From contig CAJNCI010000003.1 of assembly GCA_905221215.1 (NCBI GenBank), positions 1 to 64,000 of the forward strand: DNA of 64,000 nt, given 5' to 3'. The notes under the pieces are model-generated. The model was not told the DNA's origin. It worked only from the letters and a program-made list of their open reading frames with translations, and made no database searches. This DNA is from a bacterium. Lineage in GTDB: Bacteria; Bacillota; Bacilli; Lactobacillales; Streptococcaceae. Position numbers and translations under genes: made by a program. Below, piece after piece: positions 38,194 through 47,934 of this stretch (position 1 is the first letter of the stretch; every line of letters begins with the position of its first letter).

Positions 38194-38592
38194 ACTATTT
38201 TATCTATTTCTAATGACTTACTTCAGCTCCTTACTTCTTGGAAAGAACAACAAAAATATGAACTAGCAAAGTTTGGCATCATCAGTAATCCAGGACAATT
38301 TGTTTTTACATATGTCGACACAAGAGGAAACATCAACAAACCTTTACATGCTGACTATCTAAACAATAAAATGAAAAGTATCAGAAAGCGACATAAAGAG
38401 CTGGAACATGCTACACCTCATAAACTGCGACATACAGGAGCAACGCTTGCTAAAGAAGCAGGAATGAGCTTAGAAGCTATTTCTGAGGCTCTAACACACA
38501 GTGACACAGGAACAACACAGATTTATGTAAATACCTCTAATGTAGTTCCTATGACAGTAGGTGAATTTGCTTTAAAGTCTCTAAAACAATAA
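38194..38592 (+). pseudogene. Tyrosine recombinase (integrase) C-terminal remnant
   Basis: Only the C-terminal catalytic half of a phage/ICE integrase remains. The frame is open from 38194, just after an in-frame TAA, and the longest ATG-started part is 38371-38592 (73 codons). Preserved are HKLRHTGATLAKEAG (His-x-x-Arg) and ALTHSDTGTTQIYVN (second His and nucleophile Tyr). The first catalytic Arg, the core-binding domain and the N-terminal domain are missing. It points toward rpsI, whose 3' end is duplicated nearby, so it is probably the relic of an element integrated at rpsI. Confidence 0.85.
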
Positions 38593-38697
38593 GGTGAAAA
38601 TAAGGTGAACTTTGAGGTAAACTTTTAAAAAAAACACGAAAAAAGCATCCATAGGGTAAACCCTTGAGTGCTTTGAAACGTTGATATAATCGTATTG

Positions 38698-38711
38698 ATT
38701 AACGTTTTGAG
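38698..38711 (+). repeat. Putative attachment-site copy of the rpsI 3' end
   Basis: ATTAACGTTTTGAG, identical to 38853-38866, which contains the rpsI stop codon and last codons. It lies 105 bases after the integrase remnant stop. It looks like the second att copy of an element that used the rpsI 3' end. Confidence 0.65.
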
Positions 38712-38800
38712 GCAACTGACCTTGTCAGGTTGCAGCTACATTTGTAAGCGATTAAAGTCGCAATAACTGTGTCAATTGCACCAATTTAGTATGGAAGCAT

Positions 38801-38828
38801 AAAAAAAGAACACCCCGAAAGGTGCTCT
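38801..38828 (-). terminator. rplM-rpsI terminator
   Basis: On the minus strand GAGCACC / GGTGTTC with a TTTCGG-type loop, followed by seven T. Confidence 0.88.
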
Positions 38829-38853
38829 CTGTAAGTATAGTAATTCTTTCGAA

Positions 38854-39246
38854 TTAACGTTTTGAGAATTGTGATGCTTTACGAGCTTTCTTAAGACCTG
38901 GTTTCTTACGTTCAACTTTACGTGAGTCACGTGTAAGAAGTCCCGCGCGTTTCAATGAATCGCGGAAGTCTGGATCTACTTGAAGAAGGGCACGAGCGAT
39001 ACCGTGACGGATAGCTCCTGATTGACCAGCGTATCCACCACCTACAACGTTAACGAAAACGTCGTATGAACCTGCAGTTGAAGTAACTGCAAATGGTTGG
39101 TTGATGACAAGACGAAGGTCAGCGTGTGGGATGTACTCTTCAACATCTTTTTTGTTAACAGTGATTTTACCAGTTCCTGGAACAAGGCGAACGCGTGCAA
39201 CAGCGTTTTTACGACGTCCAGTACCTGCATATTGTGCTTGTGACAT
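38854..39246 (-). CDS. rpsI: 30S ribosomal protein S9
   Basis: Ribosomal protein uS9, 130 residues, whose C-terminal tail reaches the P-site tRNA anticodon. The N-terminal [18 protein letters not shown], the [19 protein letters not shown] block, and the basic end [12 protein letters not shown] are canonical. The Ser-Lys-Arg C-terminus, required for P-site contact, is intact even though the 3' end overlaps a putative integration site. Coupled with rplM 18 bases upstream. Confidence 0.97.
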   Translation of the reverse strand: MSQAQYAGTGRRKNAVARVRLVPGTGKITVNKKDVEEYIPHADLRLVINQPFAVTSTAGSYDVFVNVVGGGYAGQSGAIRHGIARALLQVDPDFRDSLKRAGLLTRDSRKVERKKPGLKKARKASQFSKR

Positions 39247-39264
39247 ACTTTATTGTTCCTTTCC

Positions 39265-39711
39265 TTAGATAAGTCCTGAAATGTCAAGAACTTCTGGTTG
39301 TTGTGCAGCGTGAGTGTGCTCAGCTCCAACAAATACTTTCAACTTCATACCTTGAGCGCGTCCAAGAGTATTGTGTGGAAGCATACCTTTAACTGATTTC
39401 TCGATCAAACGTACTGCATTTTTAGAACGAAGTTCACCTGCAGAGATTTGTTTCAATCCACCTGGGTGGTTTGAGTGAGTGTAGTAGATTTTATCAGTTG
39501 CTTTTTTACCAGTCAATTTAACTTTTTCAGCATTGATAACAATCACAAAGTCACCTGTATCAGTGTGTGGTGTAAATGTTGGTTTGTTTTTTCCGCGAAG
39601 TACGCTAGCAACTACTGCAGAAAGACGTCCAAGTGGTACATCAGTTGCGTCAACTACGTACCATTTACGTTCAACTTGGCCTGGTTTAGCCATAAATGTT
39701 GTTTTGTTCAT
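39265..39711 (-). CDS. rplM: 50S ribosomal protein L13
   Basis: Ribosomal protein uL13, 148 residues. Canonical blocks: [57 protein letters not shown] and the end [10 protein letters not shown]. An AGGAGA ribosome site precedes the ATG. The 5' untranslated region is about 108 bases and structured, typical of the L13 autoregulatory leader. First gene of rplM-rpsI. Confidence 0.97.
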   Translation of the reverse strand: MNKTTFMAKPGQVERKWYVVDATDVPLGRLSAVVASVLRGKNKPTFTPHTDTGDFVIVINAEKVKLTGKKATDKIYYTHSNHPGGLKQISAGELRSKNAVRLIEKSVKGMLPHNTLGRAQGMKLKVFVGAEHTHAAQQPEVLDISGLI

Positions 39712-39819
39712 GATTTCTCCTATATATAGTTCGATTTTTGTTTACGGTGATGGGTGTTCCTTCCCATCGAAAAGTATTTGGAAGGTTCCGGGGCCTTTCA
39801 AATGGGGTAAACAATACCG
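39712..39819 (-). promoter_or_regulatory. L13-type leader RNA
   Basis: Structured 5' leader of about 108 bases with GC-rich segments that can pair (GGTATTGTTTACC; CCCCATTTGAAAGG; CCTTCC with GGAAGG). Its position fits the known Firmicutes L13 leader bound by the protein itself. Covariance search not done. Confidence 0.6.
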
Positions 39820-39825
39820 CCTACT

Positions 39826-39855
39826 ATAATACCAAATTTCACCCCTAAAAGTCAA
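39826..39855 (-). promoter_or_regulatory. rplM-rpsI promoter
   Basis: On the minus strand, TTGACT (39850-39855), 18-base spacer, TATTAT (39826-39831) preceded by TGG. Confidence 0.75.
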
Positions 39856-39898
39856 TAGATATGAAAAATATTTTTCTGAATTCCACTCTTTTTATCTC

Positions 39899-39921
39899 TA
39901 AAAAACCTCGCTTTCGCGAGG
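39899..39921 (-). terminator. Terminator of the ABC-2 exporter operon
   Basis: CCTCGC-GAAA-GCGAGG hairpin with a stable tetraloop and TTTTTT on the minus strand, just after the permease stop. Confidence 0.92.
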
Positions 39922-39926
39922 CTCTC

Positions 39927-41126
39927 CTATTTATAAACTAAGGCACGTTTAAAGGTTTTCCAGATTCCTAAATCATCTGTTTGAAGGACTAGACTAGCAT
40001 ACATGCGTCCGATAAATCCGGTTGCTACCACTGCAAAAATCACTGTAATAGCAAGTGAAATCCATGCTTCTGCTCCCCCTGCATAGCCATTAATGGTTCT
40101 AAATGGCATGAAGAAGGTCGAAATAAAGGGAATATAAGAACCAATCTTCAAGATGAGATTGTCACCAGCTGCACCTAGAGCTGTCACTCCAAAAAAACCA
40201 CCCATAATCAAAATCATCAAAGGCGACAAGGCTTTTCCTGAGTCCTCAGGACGAGAAACCATAGATCCTAGGAAGGCTGCCAAGACTACATACATAAAGA
40301 GACTGACCAAAATAAAGAACAATGTATTCAGTGAGAATGCATCTCCCAAGTGATCCAAAATACCAGACTGAGCTAAGAATGGCAAATCTTTAAAGAGCAG
40401 AATGGCTGCCAGACCACCTACAACATAAATCCCGATATGCGTTAAAATCACCAGAAACAGAGCCATCATCCGCGCATAGAAATAGTGACTAGCCCTTATG
40501 CTAGAAAAGACGACTTCCATAATTTTGGTGCCTTTTTCACTGGCAACTTCCTGAGCCGTCACACCCGCATAGGTAATCAGAATCATATAAAGAAAGAATC
40601 CTAAGGCGCCTGCTGCCATTGTTTGAATAAACTTTTTATTTTCCTTGGCTTCATCAATCTTTTCTGTGAATTGAATTGTCTGCGCTAAGCGTTTTTCCTG
40701 CTCTTGAGACAAGGAGGCAGTTGAACGATTAAGCTGATTTTGCAGTTCATTGAGTGTACCTGTAACTGCAAATTTAATTCCATTTTCAAGCGACGTTTCG
40801 CCATGATAAACGGCCTTCAAGACACTATCTTCTTGATCAATGGTCAGATAGCCTTTTAATTTTTCATCTTTAATGGCTTCTTTAGCGCTTTCTTCGTCTT
40901 TATAATCAAAGTTAACACCATTTACATTCTTCAGTCCTTCTGCTACAGATGGCACTGTTGTCACTACTGCCACTTTATCATTTTTAGCCATTGAAGAACC
41001 TTGGAGATAAGCAATTCCTCCAGAGATTCCTAAAAAGAGGAACGGTGAAATCACCATAAAGAAGAAACTCCACGATTTGACATGTCGAAGATAGGTTTCC
41101 TTGATTACGACCCACATATTTCTCAT
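39927..41126 (-). CDS. ABC-2 type exporter permease
   Basis: Membrane component of an ABC-2 exporter, 399 residues, resembling NatB. One N-terminal helix (about 20-42) is followed by a large extracytoplasmic region (about 50-165) with a coiled-coil-like stretch, then five or six helices in the C-terminal half, including the block YAGVTAQEVASEKGTKIMEV (in part) typical of ABC-2 permeases. Its start overlaps the ATPase stop by four bases. Substrate unknown; sodium, drug or peptide export are all possible. Confidence 0.85.
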   Translation of the reverse strand: MRNMWVVIKETYLRHVKSWSFFFMVISPFLFLGISGGIAYLQGSSMAKNDKVAVVTTVPSVAEGLKNVNGVNFDYKDEESAKEAIKDEKLKGYLTIDQEDSVLKAVYHGETSLENGIKFAVTGTLNELQNQLNRSTASLSQEQEKRLAQTIQFTEKIDEAKENKKFIQTMAAGALGFFLYMILITYAGVTAQEVASEKGTKIMEVVFSSIRASHYFYARMMALFLVILTHIGIYVVGGLAAILLFKDLPFLAQSGILDHLGDAFSLNTLFFILVSLFMYVVLAAFLGSMVSRPEDSGKALSPLMILIMGGFFGVTALGAAGDNLILKIGSYIPFISTFFMPFRTINGYAGGAEAWISLAITVIFAVVATGFIGRMYASLVLQTDDLGIWKTFKRALVYK

Positions 41127-42016
41127 ACTTCCACCCCTGATTCTAGTTTAAAGATTTCATCGATTGTTGGCGCTTGTTGGTCAAAGGTTGCGATATATTG
41201 CCCTTGAGTCAAGATTGGGAAGAGTTCTCTACCAGCACTCTCATCATCCAAGATCAATTTCCAACTGCCTTGTTTGGTCAAGCTCACCTGCTTGACATGA
41301 GGAAGGTTTTCCAATTCTTCCTTGCTTCGTTCACTTGAAACAAAGAGACGCGTTTTCCCGTATTGATTACGAACATCCTGAACCGGCCCATGCAAGACCA
41401 CACGGCCATCTCGAATCATCAGAATATCGTCACAAAGTTCCTCGACGTTGGTCATGACATGGTCAGAAAAGATAATGGTTGCTCCGCGCTCTTTTTCTTG
41501 AAAAATGACTTGCTTGAGCAATTCTGTATTGACCGGGTCCAATCCACTGAAAGGCTCATCCAAGATAATCAAGTCTGGTTCATGAATCAGAGTAATGATG
41601 AGCTGAATCTTCTGCTGATTCCCTTTTGACAGACTCTTGATTTTATCTATCAGCTTTCCTTTGACTTCCAACTTCTTCATCCATTGAGGGAGTTTTTCCT
41701 TGACCTCCTTGGCATCCATACCTTTTAGAGTCGCCAAGTAGCGAACTTGTTCAAGGACTGTCAATTTAGGCATGAGACTACGTTCTTCAGGCAAATAGCC
41801 AATCCGAGCATAGGTTTCCTGACGGATATCCTGCCCATCCAGACTAATTTCTCCTTGATATTCTAAAAACTTCAAAATACTATGGAAAATCGTTGTTTTC
41901 CCAGCACCATTTTTCCCGACTAGTCCCAAAATACGACCTGGTCGCGCTTGAAAGTCAATACCAAACAAAACTTGCTTGGATCCAAAACTTTTCTCTAGAC
42001 TTCTTACTTCTAGCAT
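41123..42016 (-). CDS. ABC exporter ATP-binding protein
   Basis: ATPase partner of the ABC-2 permease, 297 residues. Walker [13 protein letters not shown] (about 33-44), Q-loop in YLPEERSLMP, signature LSKGNQQKIQL, Walker B LIILDEPFSGLDP, and the H-loop in IIFSDHVM. The C-terminal extension of about 80 residues is common in drug/Na efflux ATPases. AGGTG ribosome site and own promoter; it leads the two-gene operon. Confidence 0.93.
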   Translation of the reverse strand: MLEVRSLEKSFGSKQVLFGIDFQARPGRILGLVGKNGAGKTTIFHSILKFLEYQGEISLDGQDIRQETYARIGYLPEERSLMPKLTVLEQVRYLATLKGMDAKEVKEKLPQWMKKLEVKGKLIDKIKSLSKGNQQKIQLIITLIHEPDLIILDEPFSGLDPVNTELLKQVIFQEKERGATIIFSDHVMTNVEELCDDILMIRDGRVVLHGPVQDVRNQYGKTRLFVSSERSKEELENLPHVKQVSLTKQGSWKLILDDESAGRELFPILTQGQYIATFDQQAPTIDEIFKLESGVEV

Positions 42017-42043
42017 CTTTCACCTCCGAAATGTCTTGCACTC

Positions 42044-42072
42044 ATTATACTCCTTTTTGATAGCCTTTACAA
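42044..42072 (-). promoter_or_regulatory. Promoter of the ABC-2 exporter operon
   Basis: On the minus strand, TTGTAA (42067-42072), 17-base spacer, TATAAT (42044-42049). Confidence 0.75.
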
Positions 42073-42221
42073 TTATTTCTGTCCATTTTTAGAAGACTAT
42101 TGCTGTGTAAAATATGGCTTGGAGCACTTTTAGTGATAAATCCATTATACAGTAGAAAACTTAATTTATATCTTCCGCTCCTCAACTGTCTATTTTTGAT
42201 CCTGAATTGTTATTTGAAAAG

Positions 42222-42247
42222 AAAAAATCCACCCCGAAGGATGGATT
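42222..42247 (-). terminator. pheT terminator
   Basis: ATCCATCC-TTCG-GGGTGGAT hairpin on the minus strand, then TTTTTT, right after the pheT stop. Confidence 0.92.
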
Positions 42248-42253
42248 GATGCT

Positions 42254-44659
42254 TTAACGCACTTCTGCATTGACTTTTTCTTCAAGTGATGCTTGGATTT
42301 TTTCCATATAGCGTGCTACTTCTTCGTCCGTTAAGCTGTCTTCTGGATTTTGGAAGGTCAAGCTATAAGCCATTGACTTCATACCAAGTCCCAATTTTTC
42401 GCCTGAGAAGACGTCAAAGAGTTTGATATCTGTCAAACGTTTCACGCCTGCAGCTTGGATAGCATCCACAACTTCTTGGTGAGTCACTTCTGCCTTGAGG
42501 AGAAGGGCAACGTCACGGCTAACTGCTGGGAATTTCGTGATTTCCACAAACGGAGTAGCTGGTTGAAGGGCAGCCTCGATGGCTGAAAGATTAAGCTCAG
42601 CTACATACGTTTCTGGAATATCGTAAGCCTTAGCAGTGACTGGATGCACTTGACCAAGGAAACCAAGAACTTGGTCACCGAGTGAAATAACAGCTGTACG
42701 ACCTGGGTGGAGGCTTGCAATCTCAGATGTTGCTGTATAGGTCACTTCTAATCCCAAGCGAGTAAATAATGCTTCTAGGATTCCCTTAGCATAGAAGAAA
42801 TCAACTGGAACTGCTGCCGTTTGGAAATCTTTTTCAGCCACCAAGCCTGTCAAGGCAAAAGCAAAGCTGTTGATTTCATTTGGAAGTTCTTCTTTTGGAT
42901 TACCTGTTTGTTCAAAGACTTTTCCAATCTCGTAAAGGGCCAAGTTTTTGTTCTTACGAGCCACGTTATAGGCAACGGTATCAAGGATACCAGAAATCAT
43001 ATTTTGACGGAGGACTGAACGGTCTACAGTCATTGGCCACATAAGTTCAGTAAGGTTACTTGGTTGAGCTGTAAACTCAACTGCTTTTTCAGGAGTTGTC
43101 AGAGCGTAAGTAATGATTTCTGTCAAACCTGCTCCTTCAGCAATCGTACGAACTTGACGGCGAAGTTTTTGTGTCGCAGTCAATTCACCAGCTGTACCAT
43201 CGTCTTTTGGAAGACTGGTTGGCAAGCGGTCATATCCGTAGATACGAGCGATTTCTTCAAAGAGGTCTGCTTCAATAGTGATATCCCAACGACGACGTGG
43301 TACGCTGACTGTAAAGCTATCTGCATTTCCAGAAAGGCCAAAGCCAAGACGACGGAAGACATCTTCAACATCAGCGTATGAAAGATCTGTTCCAAGGACA
43401 CGGTTGACGTCTGCAAGGGTAGAAGAAACTTCCACATCAGAAGTATCAAGCTCACCTGCTGAAACGATGCCGTTACGAACCGTCGCACCAGCAAGTTCTG
43501 CAATCATGCTAGTCGCCGCATCAAGGGCTTCATTGACTGTTGCCACATTGATGCCTTTTTCAAAGCGAGAAGATGACTCAGAACGAAGATTCAAGCGACC
43601 GCTAGTTTTACGGATAGATTTGCCATTGAAGACAGCAGCTTCAAGGACAACGCGACTAGATTTTTCAGAGATTTCTGTTGCTTGACCACCCATGACACCT
43701 GCAAGAGCTACTGGTTTGTCTGCGACAGTGATAACTAAATCATTTGTTTCCAAGTCTCGTTCTTCACCGTCCAAGGTCACCAATTTTTCACCAGCACGCG
43801 CTTCACGCACACGGATGTCAGTCCCTTCAAAGGTATCCAAGTCAAAGGCATGCATAGGCTGACCAAAGTAAAGCAGGATGTAGTTGGTCACGTCCACTAC
43901 GTTATTGATTGGACGGATGCCTTCGTTCATGAGGAGATTTTGCAACCATTGCGGACTTGGTGTGATGGTCACATTGTCCAAGATACGGGCCGCATAGTAA
44001 GGTGCCTTGTCTGTTTCAATACCTACAGAAAGGGCATCTGCTGCACTTTCATTTGTTTCTGTTAGAGTAAATTCTTTAAAGTTGACTGCCTTGTCATAGA
44101 TGGCTGCCACTTCATGAGCCACCCCACGCATAGAAAGAGCGTCCGCACGGTTTGGTGTGATAGAAAGTTCGATGATTTCATCATCCAAGTCTAGATATGA
44201 GAAGACTTCCTCACCTGGAACGGCATTTTCTGGCAAGATTTGGATGCCATCTGCGAATTCCTTAGGTACAACTGAGTCAGAAATTCCCAATTCACCAAGT
44301 GAACAGATCATCCCAAGTGACTCCAAACCACGGATTTTTCCTTTTTTGATTTTGTAGTTGTCAGCGATACGAGCTCCTGGAAGAGCCACCATAACCTTGA
44401 TGCCTGCACGCACATTCGGCGCACCACAAACGATTTGACGGGCTTCTTCTTCGCCAACGTTAACCTGACAAACATGGAGGTGAGTTTCTGGCACATCTTC
44501 GCAAGACAAGACCTCACCGACGACAATTTTTGAGAGACCAGCAGCTGGTGATTCGACACCCTCTACCTCGATCCCTGTAGTTGACATTTTTTCAGCCAAC
44601 TCTTGTGATGGCACATCAATGTCCACCAATTCTTTTAACCATTTATAAGATACAAGCAT
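42254..44659 (-). CDS. pheT: Phenylalanyl-tRNA synthetase beta subunit
   Basis: Beta subunit of the alpha2-beta2 enzyme that charges tRNA-Phe. Length is 801 residues. Domains in order: N-terminal tRNA-binding OB fold (about 40-150, [15 protein letters not shown]), B1/B3-B4 editing module ([33 protein letters not shown]), B5 DNA-binding-like region ([21 protein letters not shown]), catalytic-like core, and the C-terminal anticodon-binding FDX-ACB domain ([12 protein letters not shown]). It follows the GNAT gene by 76 bases and shares the T-box-controlled transcript. Confidence 0.97.
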   Translation of the reverse strand: MLVSYKWLKELVDIDVPSQELAEKMSTTGIEVEGVESPAAGLSKIVVGEVLSCEDVPETHLHVCQVNVGEEEARQIVCGAPNVRAGIKVMVALPGARIADNYKIKKGKIRGLESLGMICSLGELGISDSVVPKEFADGIQILPENAVPGEEVFSYLDLDDEIIELSITPNRADALSMRGVAHEVAAIYDKAVNFKEFTLTETNESAADALSVGIETDKAPYYAARILDNVTITPSPQWLQNLLMNEGIRPINNVVDVTNYILLYFGQPMHAFDLDTFEGTDIRVREARAGEKLVTLDGEERDLETNDLVITVADKPVALAGVMGGQATEISEKSSRVVLEAAVFNGKSIRKTSGRLNLRSESSSRFEKGINVATVNEALDAATSMIAELAGATVRNGIVSAGELDTSDVEVSSTLADVNRVLGTDLSYADVEDVFRRLGFGLSGNADSFTVSVPRRRWDITIEADLFEEIARIYGYDRLPTSLPKDDGTAGELTATQKLRRQVRTIAEGAGLTEIITYALTTPEKAVEFTAQPSNLTELMWPMTVDRSVLRQNMISGILDTVAYNVARKNKNLALYEIGKVFEQTGNPKEELPNEINSFAFALTGLVAEKDFQTAAVPVDFFYAKGILEALFTRLGLEVTYTATSEIASLHPGRTAVISLGDQVLGFLGQVHPVTAKAYDIPETYVAELNLSAIEAALQPATPFVEITKFPAVSRDVALLLKAEVTHQEVVDAIQAAGVKRLTDIKLFDVFSGEKLGLGMKSMAYSLTFQNPEDSLTDEEVARYMEKIQASLEEKVNAEVR

Positions 44660-44735
44660 AATTTAGTTCTCCAGAATGACAGTTGCCACTCTAGTTCTTT
44701 TCCTTTCCTATCATTTCAATAGAAGAATCATCTTC

Positions 44736-45245
44736 TTACCTTAATTTCTTTCTCAGTAACCAATCCGTATCTACTTTTTGACCAACCATAAAATGATGTT
44801 GGCTAAATTTTTCAAAACCATATCGATTATAAAACGCTTGAGCTTTTGTATTATGCTCCCAAACACCTAACCAAGCCCAGGAAAAACTATTTTTTGTAGC
44901 AAGTTCAAGAGCAAATTCAAACAGTTGCTTACCTAGTCCAAATCCTTGGAATTTTTCTAGCACATAGAGGCGTTGAATTTCAAATGCATCCTCTAATTCT
45001 CTCTCAGTCTGAGCACTTCCCCAGTTGACTTTGAGAAAACCAGCTATCTCCTCTTCATGCATAATGAAATAGGTTTCTGATTCTGGATTTTCCAACTCAG
45101 TTGACAAAACTCTCAGACTATAAGCCTCTTCAAAGTATTCCTGTAACTGCTCTTCCGTATTATCATGCGCAAATGTTTCACGAAAGGCTTGTTTTGCAAT
45201 TTTAGCCAACACCTCAACATCTGCCATTTCTACTTTTCTAATCAT
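44736..45245 (-). CDS. GNAT family N-acetyltransferase
   Basis: Acetyl-CoA-dependent acetyltransferase, 169 residues. The GNAT fold is supported by the acetyl-CoA loop LYVLEKFQGFGLGKQLFEFAL (Q-x-x-G-x-G, about 92-112) and the C-terminal NTKAQAFYNRYGFEKFSQHHFMV. The ATG shares one base with the pheS stop (TAATG), so it is translationally coupled between pheS and pheT, an arrangement also known from pneumococcus. The substrate is unknown; its placement inside the pheST operon gives no functional link that I know of. Confidence 0.87.
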   Translation of the reverse strand: MIRKVEMADVEVLAKIAKQAFRETFAHDNTEEQLQEYFEEAYSLRVLSTELENPESETYFIMHEEEIAGFLKVNWGSAQTERELEDAFEIQRLYVLEKFQGFGLGKQLFEFALELATKNSFSWAWLGVWEHNTKAQAFYNRYGFEKFSQHHFMVGQKVDTDWLLRKKLR

Positions 45246-46291
45246 TATTTAAACTGTTCTGAGAAGCGGACATCTCCTTGGTAGAATCCACGGATATCGT
45301 TGATTCCGTAACGGAGCATGGCTACACGCTCTTGTCCAAGACCAAAGGCAAAGCCAGAGTAAACAGTCGCATCGATGCCACTCATTTCAAGGACACGTGG
45401 GTGAACCATACCGGCACCCATGATCTCGATCCAACCTGTTTTCTTACATACGTTACAGCCTTCTCCACCACACTTAAAGCATGAAACGTCAACCTCAACA
45501 GATGGCTCAGTGAATGGGAAGTAAGATGGACGCAAACGAATTTGACGCTCTTCACCAAACATTTTTTGGACAATCAACTGAAGTGTTCCTTGAAGGTCAG
45601 CCATAGAAATGTTCTTTCCAACAACCAAGCCTTCGATTTGATGGAATTGGTGACTGTGGGTCGCATCATCCGTATCACGACGGAACACACGTCCTGGTGA
45701 GATCATTTTCAAAGGACCTTTAGAGAAATCATGAGCATCCATAGCACGTGCCTGAACTGGAGACGTGTGAGTACGAAGTAAGATTTCTTCTGTTATGTAA
45801 AAAGTATCCTGCATATCGCGAGCTGGGTGATCTTTTGGAAGGTTCATGCGCTCAAAGTTGTAGTAGTCTTGCTCCACTTCAAAACCATCCACAACTTGGT
45901 ACCCCATCCCAATGAAAATATCTTCGATTTCTTCACTGGTTTGTGTGAGAACGTGACGGTGACCAGTCGCAACTGGGCGACCTGGAAGTGTCACATCGAT
46001 ACTCTCGCTAGCTAGTTGAGCTGCGACTTTCTTTTCTTCCAAAAGCTTAGCTGTTTCTTCAAAGGCAGCTGTCAAGACATCGCGCGCTTCATTGACATGT
46101 TTCCCGATAATTGGACGCATCTCAGCAGAGACATCTTTCATCCCTTTGAGGATTTCAGTAAGCGAACCCTTTTTACCAAGGACAGAGACACGCAAATCTT
46201 GCATCTCTTTTTCATTTTCAGCAGTAATCTGCTTCAAGCTAGCCAGCGTTTCTTCGCGAAGCGCTTTTAATTGTTCTTCAATAGTTGACAT
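45245..46291 (-). CDS. pheS: Phenylalanyl-tRNA synthetase alpha subunit
   Basis: Catalytic alpha subunit, 348 residues. An N-terminal coiled coil (about 10-85) is followed by the class II core with motif 2 ([26 protein letters not shown]) and motif 3 ([18 protein letters not shown]). A four-cysteine insertion, [12 protein letters not shown], is present (probable zinc site). The frame is open to 46372, but that part is T-box leader; the ATG at 46291 has GGAGGAA and gives the standard N-terminus. Confidence 0.97.
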   Translation of the reverse strand: MSTIEEQLKALREETLASLKQITAENEKEMQDLRVSVLGKKGSLTEILKGMKDVSAEMRPIIGKHVNEARDVLTAAFEETAKLLEEKKVAAQLASESIDVTLPGRPVATGHRHVLTQTSEEIEDIFIGMGYQVVDGFEVEQDYYNFERMNLPKDHPARDMQDTFYITEEILLRTHTSPVQARAMDAHDFSKGPLKMISPGRVFRRDTDDATHSHQFHQIEGLVVGKNISMADLQGTLQLIVQKMFGEERQIRLRPSYFPFTEPSVEVDVSCFKCGGEGCNVCKKTGWIEIMGAGMVHPRVLEMSGIDATVYSGFAFGLGQERVAMLRYGINDIRGFYQGDVRFSEQFK

Positions 46292-46329
46292 AATTCCTCC
46301 ATCAGTCTCTCGTAGATAAAAAGAAAACC

Positions 46330-46520
46330 ACATGCCAAAAACTCCACTCGGAGCGTTGACACGCGGTACCATCCGTTTTCATCTGACAAGTCAGACCTTC
46401 ATTTCTAAATCCATGCGCAAGTGAATTCGCCCAGCTTTCATATAGAGAGCTTGCAGTCACGGCTCTCCTCCCTGATATACTTCCCTTGAGTTACTAGTCT
46501 TGCAGATTCCTATTCAATTA
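46330..46520 (-). promoter_or_regulatory. Phe T-box riboswitch upstream of pheS
   Basis: Minus-strand leader with the T-box sequence GGATGGTACCGCG (46363-46375) and a terminator (CTCC-GAGT-GGAG then TTTTT, about 46336-46354). Stem I closes with GCAAG / CTTGC (46499-46503 and 46418-46422). The specifier loop just before CTTGC reads GAATTCA, giving UUC (46424-46426), a Phe codon. Uncharged tRNA-Phe would favour antitermination. Confidence 0.9.
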
Positions 46521-46526
46521 CTACTT

Positions 46527-46555
46527 AGTTTATCAGATTTTTACCATTCTTGCAA
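46527..46555 (-). promoter_or_regulatory. pheS operon promoter
   Basis: On the minus strand, TTGCAA (46550-46555), 17-base spacer, TAAACT (46527-46532), placing the start just before T-box stem I. Confidence 0.65.
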
Positions 46556-46563
46556 GACCTATC

Positions 46564-47214
46564 TCACTTCTGCTTGCCTTTAAATCGCCATTGGAAGCGG
46601 AGCTTGTCATAGAAGGGAAATTCGATAAACAGGACTCCCAAGCCCACACAGAGACTGGCAAGAACATCTGATGGGTAGTGAACTCCTAGATAGACCCTTG
46701 ATACCAGCACACTGACTAGGTAGAGAGCAAGGATAATTTGCACGACTTTTCTCCAGACTGGATTTTTAATCCGTTGACTGAGAATGACAATCAGAGAGCC
46801 GATCATCAAGGTTACAGCCAGAGAATGGCCGCTTGGAAAGGAAAATCCCTTCTCCTCAACCAAGTGTAAAATAGCTGGTCGTGGGCGCTGGTAGATATTT
46901 TTAAAAGTCACGATTAAAAGACCTGCCAAAGCCAAATTCCCCAACATAAGTAGGCTTTCAATCTTCCACTGTTTACGATAAAAGACAAAGGCTGTAATGA
47001 CAACCCAAGTGATAATCACTGGGATATCAATCAAGTGTGTGATGGCCCTGAAAAGAATTGTCAAGTAATCTGGCAAGTCTCCTCGAACGGCAGTCTGAAT
47101 CGGTTGGTCAAAACCGACCAACATTTCAGGGTAAAATTTGACCATGTAGCCAAGAATAACGAAAAGTAAAAGGGCAAAACTGCCCTTCATTAAAAATGTT
47201 TGTTTATCTTTCAT
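46564..47214 (-). CDS. PAP2-family membrane phosphatase
   Basis: Membrane phosphatase of the PAP2/undecaprenyl-pyrophosphate or phosphatidic-acid type, 216 residues, about six helices. The three phosphatase motifs are intact: KNIYQRPRP (K-x6-R-P, about 110), PSGHS (about 132) and SRVYLGVHYPSD (S-R-x5-H-x3-D, about 180). Its start overlaps the ribU stop by 11 bases, so the two are cotranscribed behind the FMN riboswitch. A riboflavin-linked role, such as dephosphorylating FMN or a lipid phosphate, is only a suggestion from context. Confidence 0.88.
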   Translation of the reverse strand: MKDKQTFLMKGSFALLLFVILGYMVKFYPEMLVGFDQPIQTAVRGDLPDYLTILFRAITHLIDIPVIITWVVITAFVFYRKQWKIESLLMLGNLALAGLLIVTFKNIYQRPRPAILHLVEEKGFSFPSGHSLAVTLMIGSLIVILSQRIKNPVWRKVVQIILALYLVSVLVSRVYLGVHYPSDVLASLCVGLGVLFIEFPFYDKLRFQWRFKGKQK

Positions 47215-47767
47215 AATGTTTTAAGGTTGGTTTCAAGAGAACATACAACAACCAGAATGAAACGGCAAAGATAATACCCTCAATCAAGTTAAAAGGTAAT
47301 ACCATGGTCATTAGGTAGTTGGAAAGTCCCAAAATTTTTCCAATATCAAAGTTAGCAAACTTAGCGTACAAAGGAACAGCATAAACATAGTTGAGAACCA
47401 ACATTGCCACGGTCAAGCCAATAGTTCCAGCTAGAGATCCTAGTAGGAAACGAAGGGTTGTCCGTTCCTTTTTCCAAATCAAAGCAAATACGATGACAAA
47501 AACTCCCAAAGCTACGATATTCATCGGCAAACCAATGTAAGTATTCACTCCTTGACTATTAAGAAGCAATTTCAAGAGTGAGCGAAGCAATAGAATTCCT
47601 AGAGCAGCAGGCAAATCCATGACCACCAGACCCACAAGGACCGGCAAGATACTAAATTCAATCTTGAGGAAGGATGCCGCTGGTAAAAGCGGAAAGTCAA
47701 AGTACATCAGCACAAATGAGATGGCTGATAGAATCGCAATGGTCGAAAGTCGACGTGTGTTTGTCAT
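47204..47767 (-). CDS. ribU: Riboflavin ECF transporter S component RibU
   Basis: Substrate-binding membrane subunit for riboflavin, using a shared EcfAAT module. Length is 187 residues with six helices. The RibU pattern is present: MYFDFPLLPAASFLKIEFSILP (residues about 22-43, in part), LLRSLLKLLLNSQGVNTYIGLPMN. A TTG-started frame reaches 47782, but the ATG at 47767 has GGAGGA at the right distance. Location behind an FMN riboswitch strongly supports riboflavin as substrate. Confidence 0.93.
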   Translation of the reverse strand: MTNTRRLSTIAILSAISFVLMYFDFPLLPAASFLKIEFSILPVLVGLVVMDLPAALGILLLRSLLKLLLNSQGVNTYIGLPMNIVALGVFVIVFALIWKKERTTLRFLLGSLAGTIGLTVAMLVLNYVYAVPLYAKFANFDIGKILGLSNYLMTMVLPFNLIEGIIFAVSFWLLYVLLKPTLKHYER

Positions 47768-47934
47768 AACAGGTTCCTCCAATTTTCTATAAAATCAGAA
47801 GAAGTTAGAAAGGATTCCTCTATCTATTCTCACTTTTTATATCCCAAAAGTTCCCTCTCACTCTATTAAAGCAAACTAAAGCAAGCGGTTACAGTTTAGC
47901 TATAAATCTATCAGAACAGACAAAGCTATTCTTT

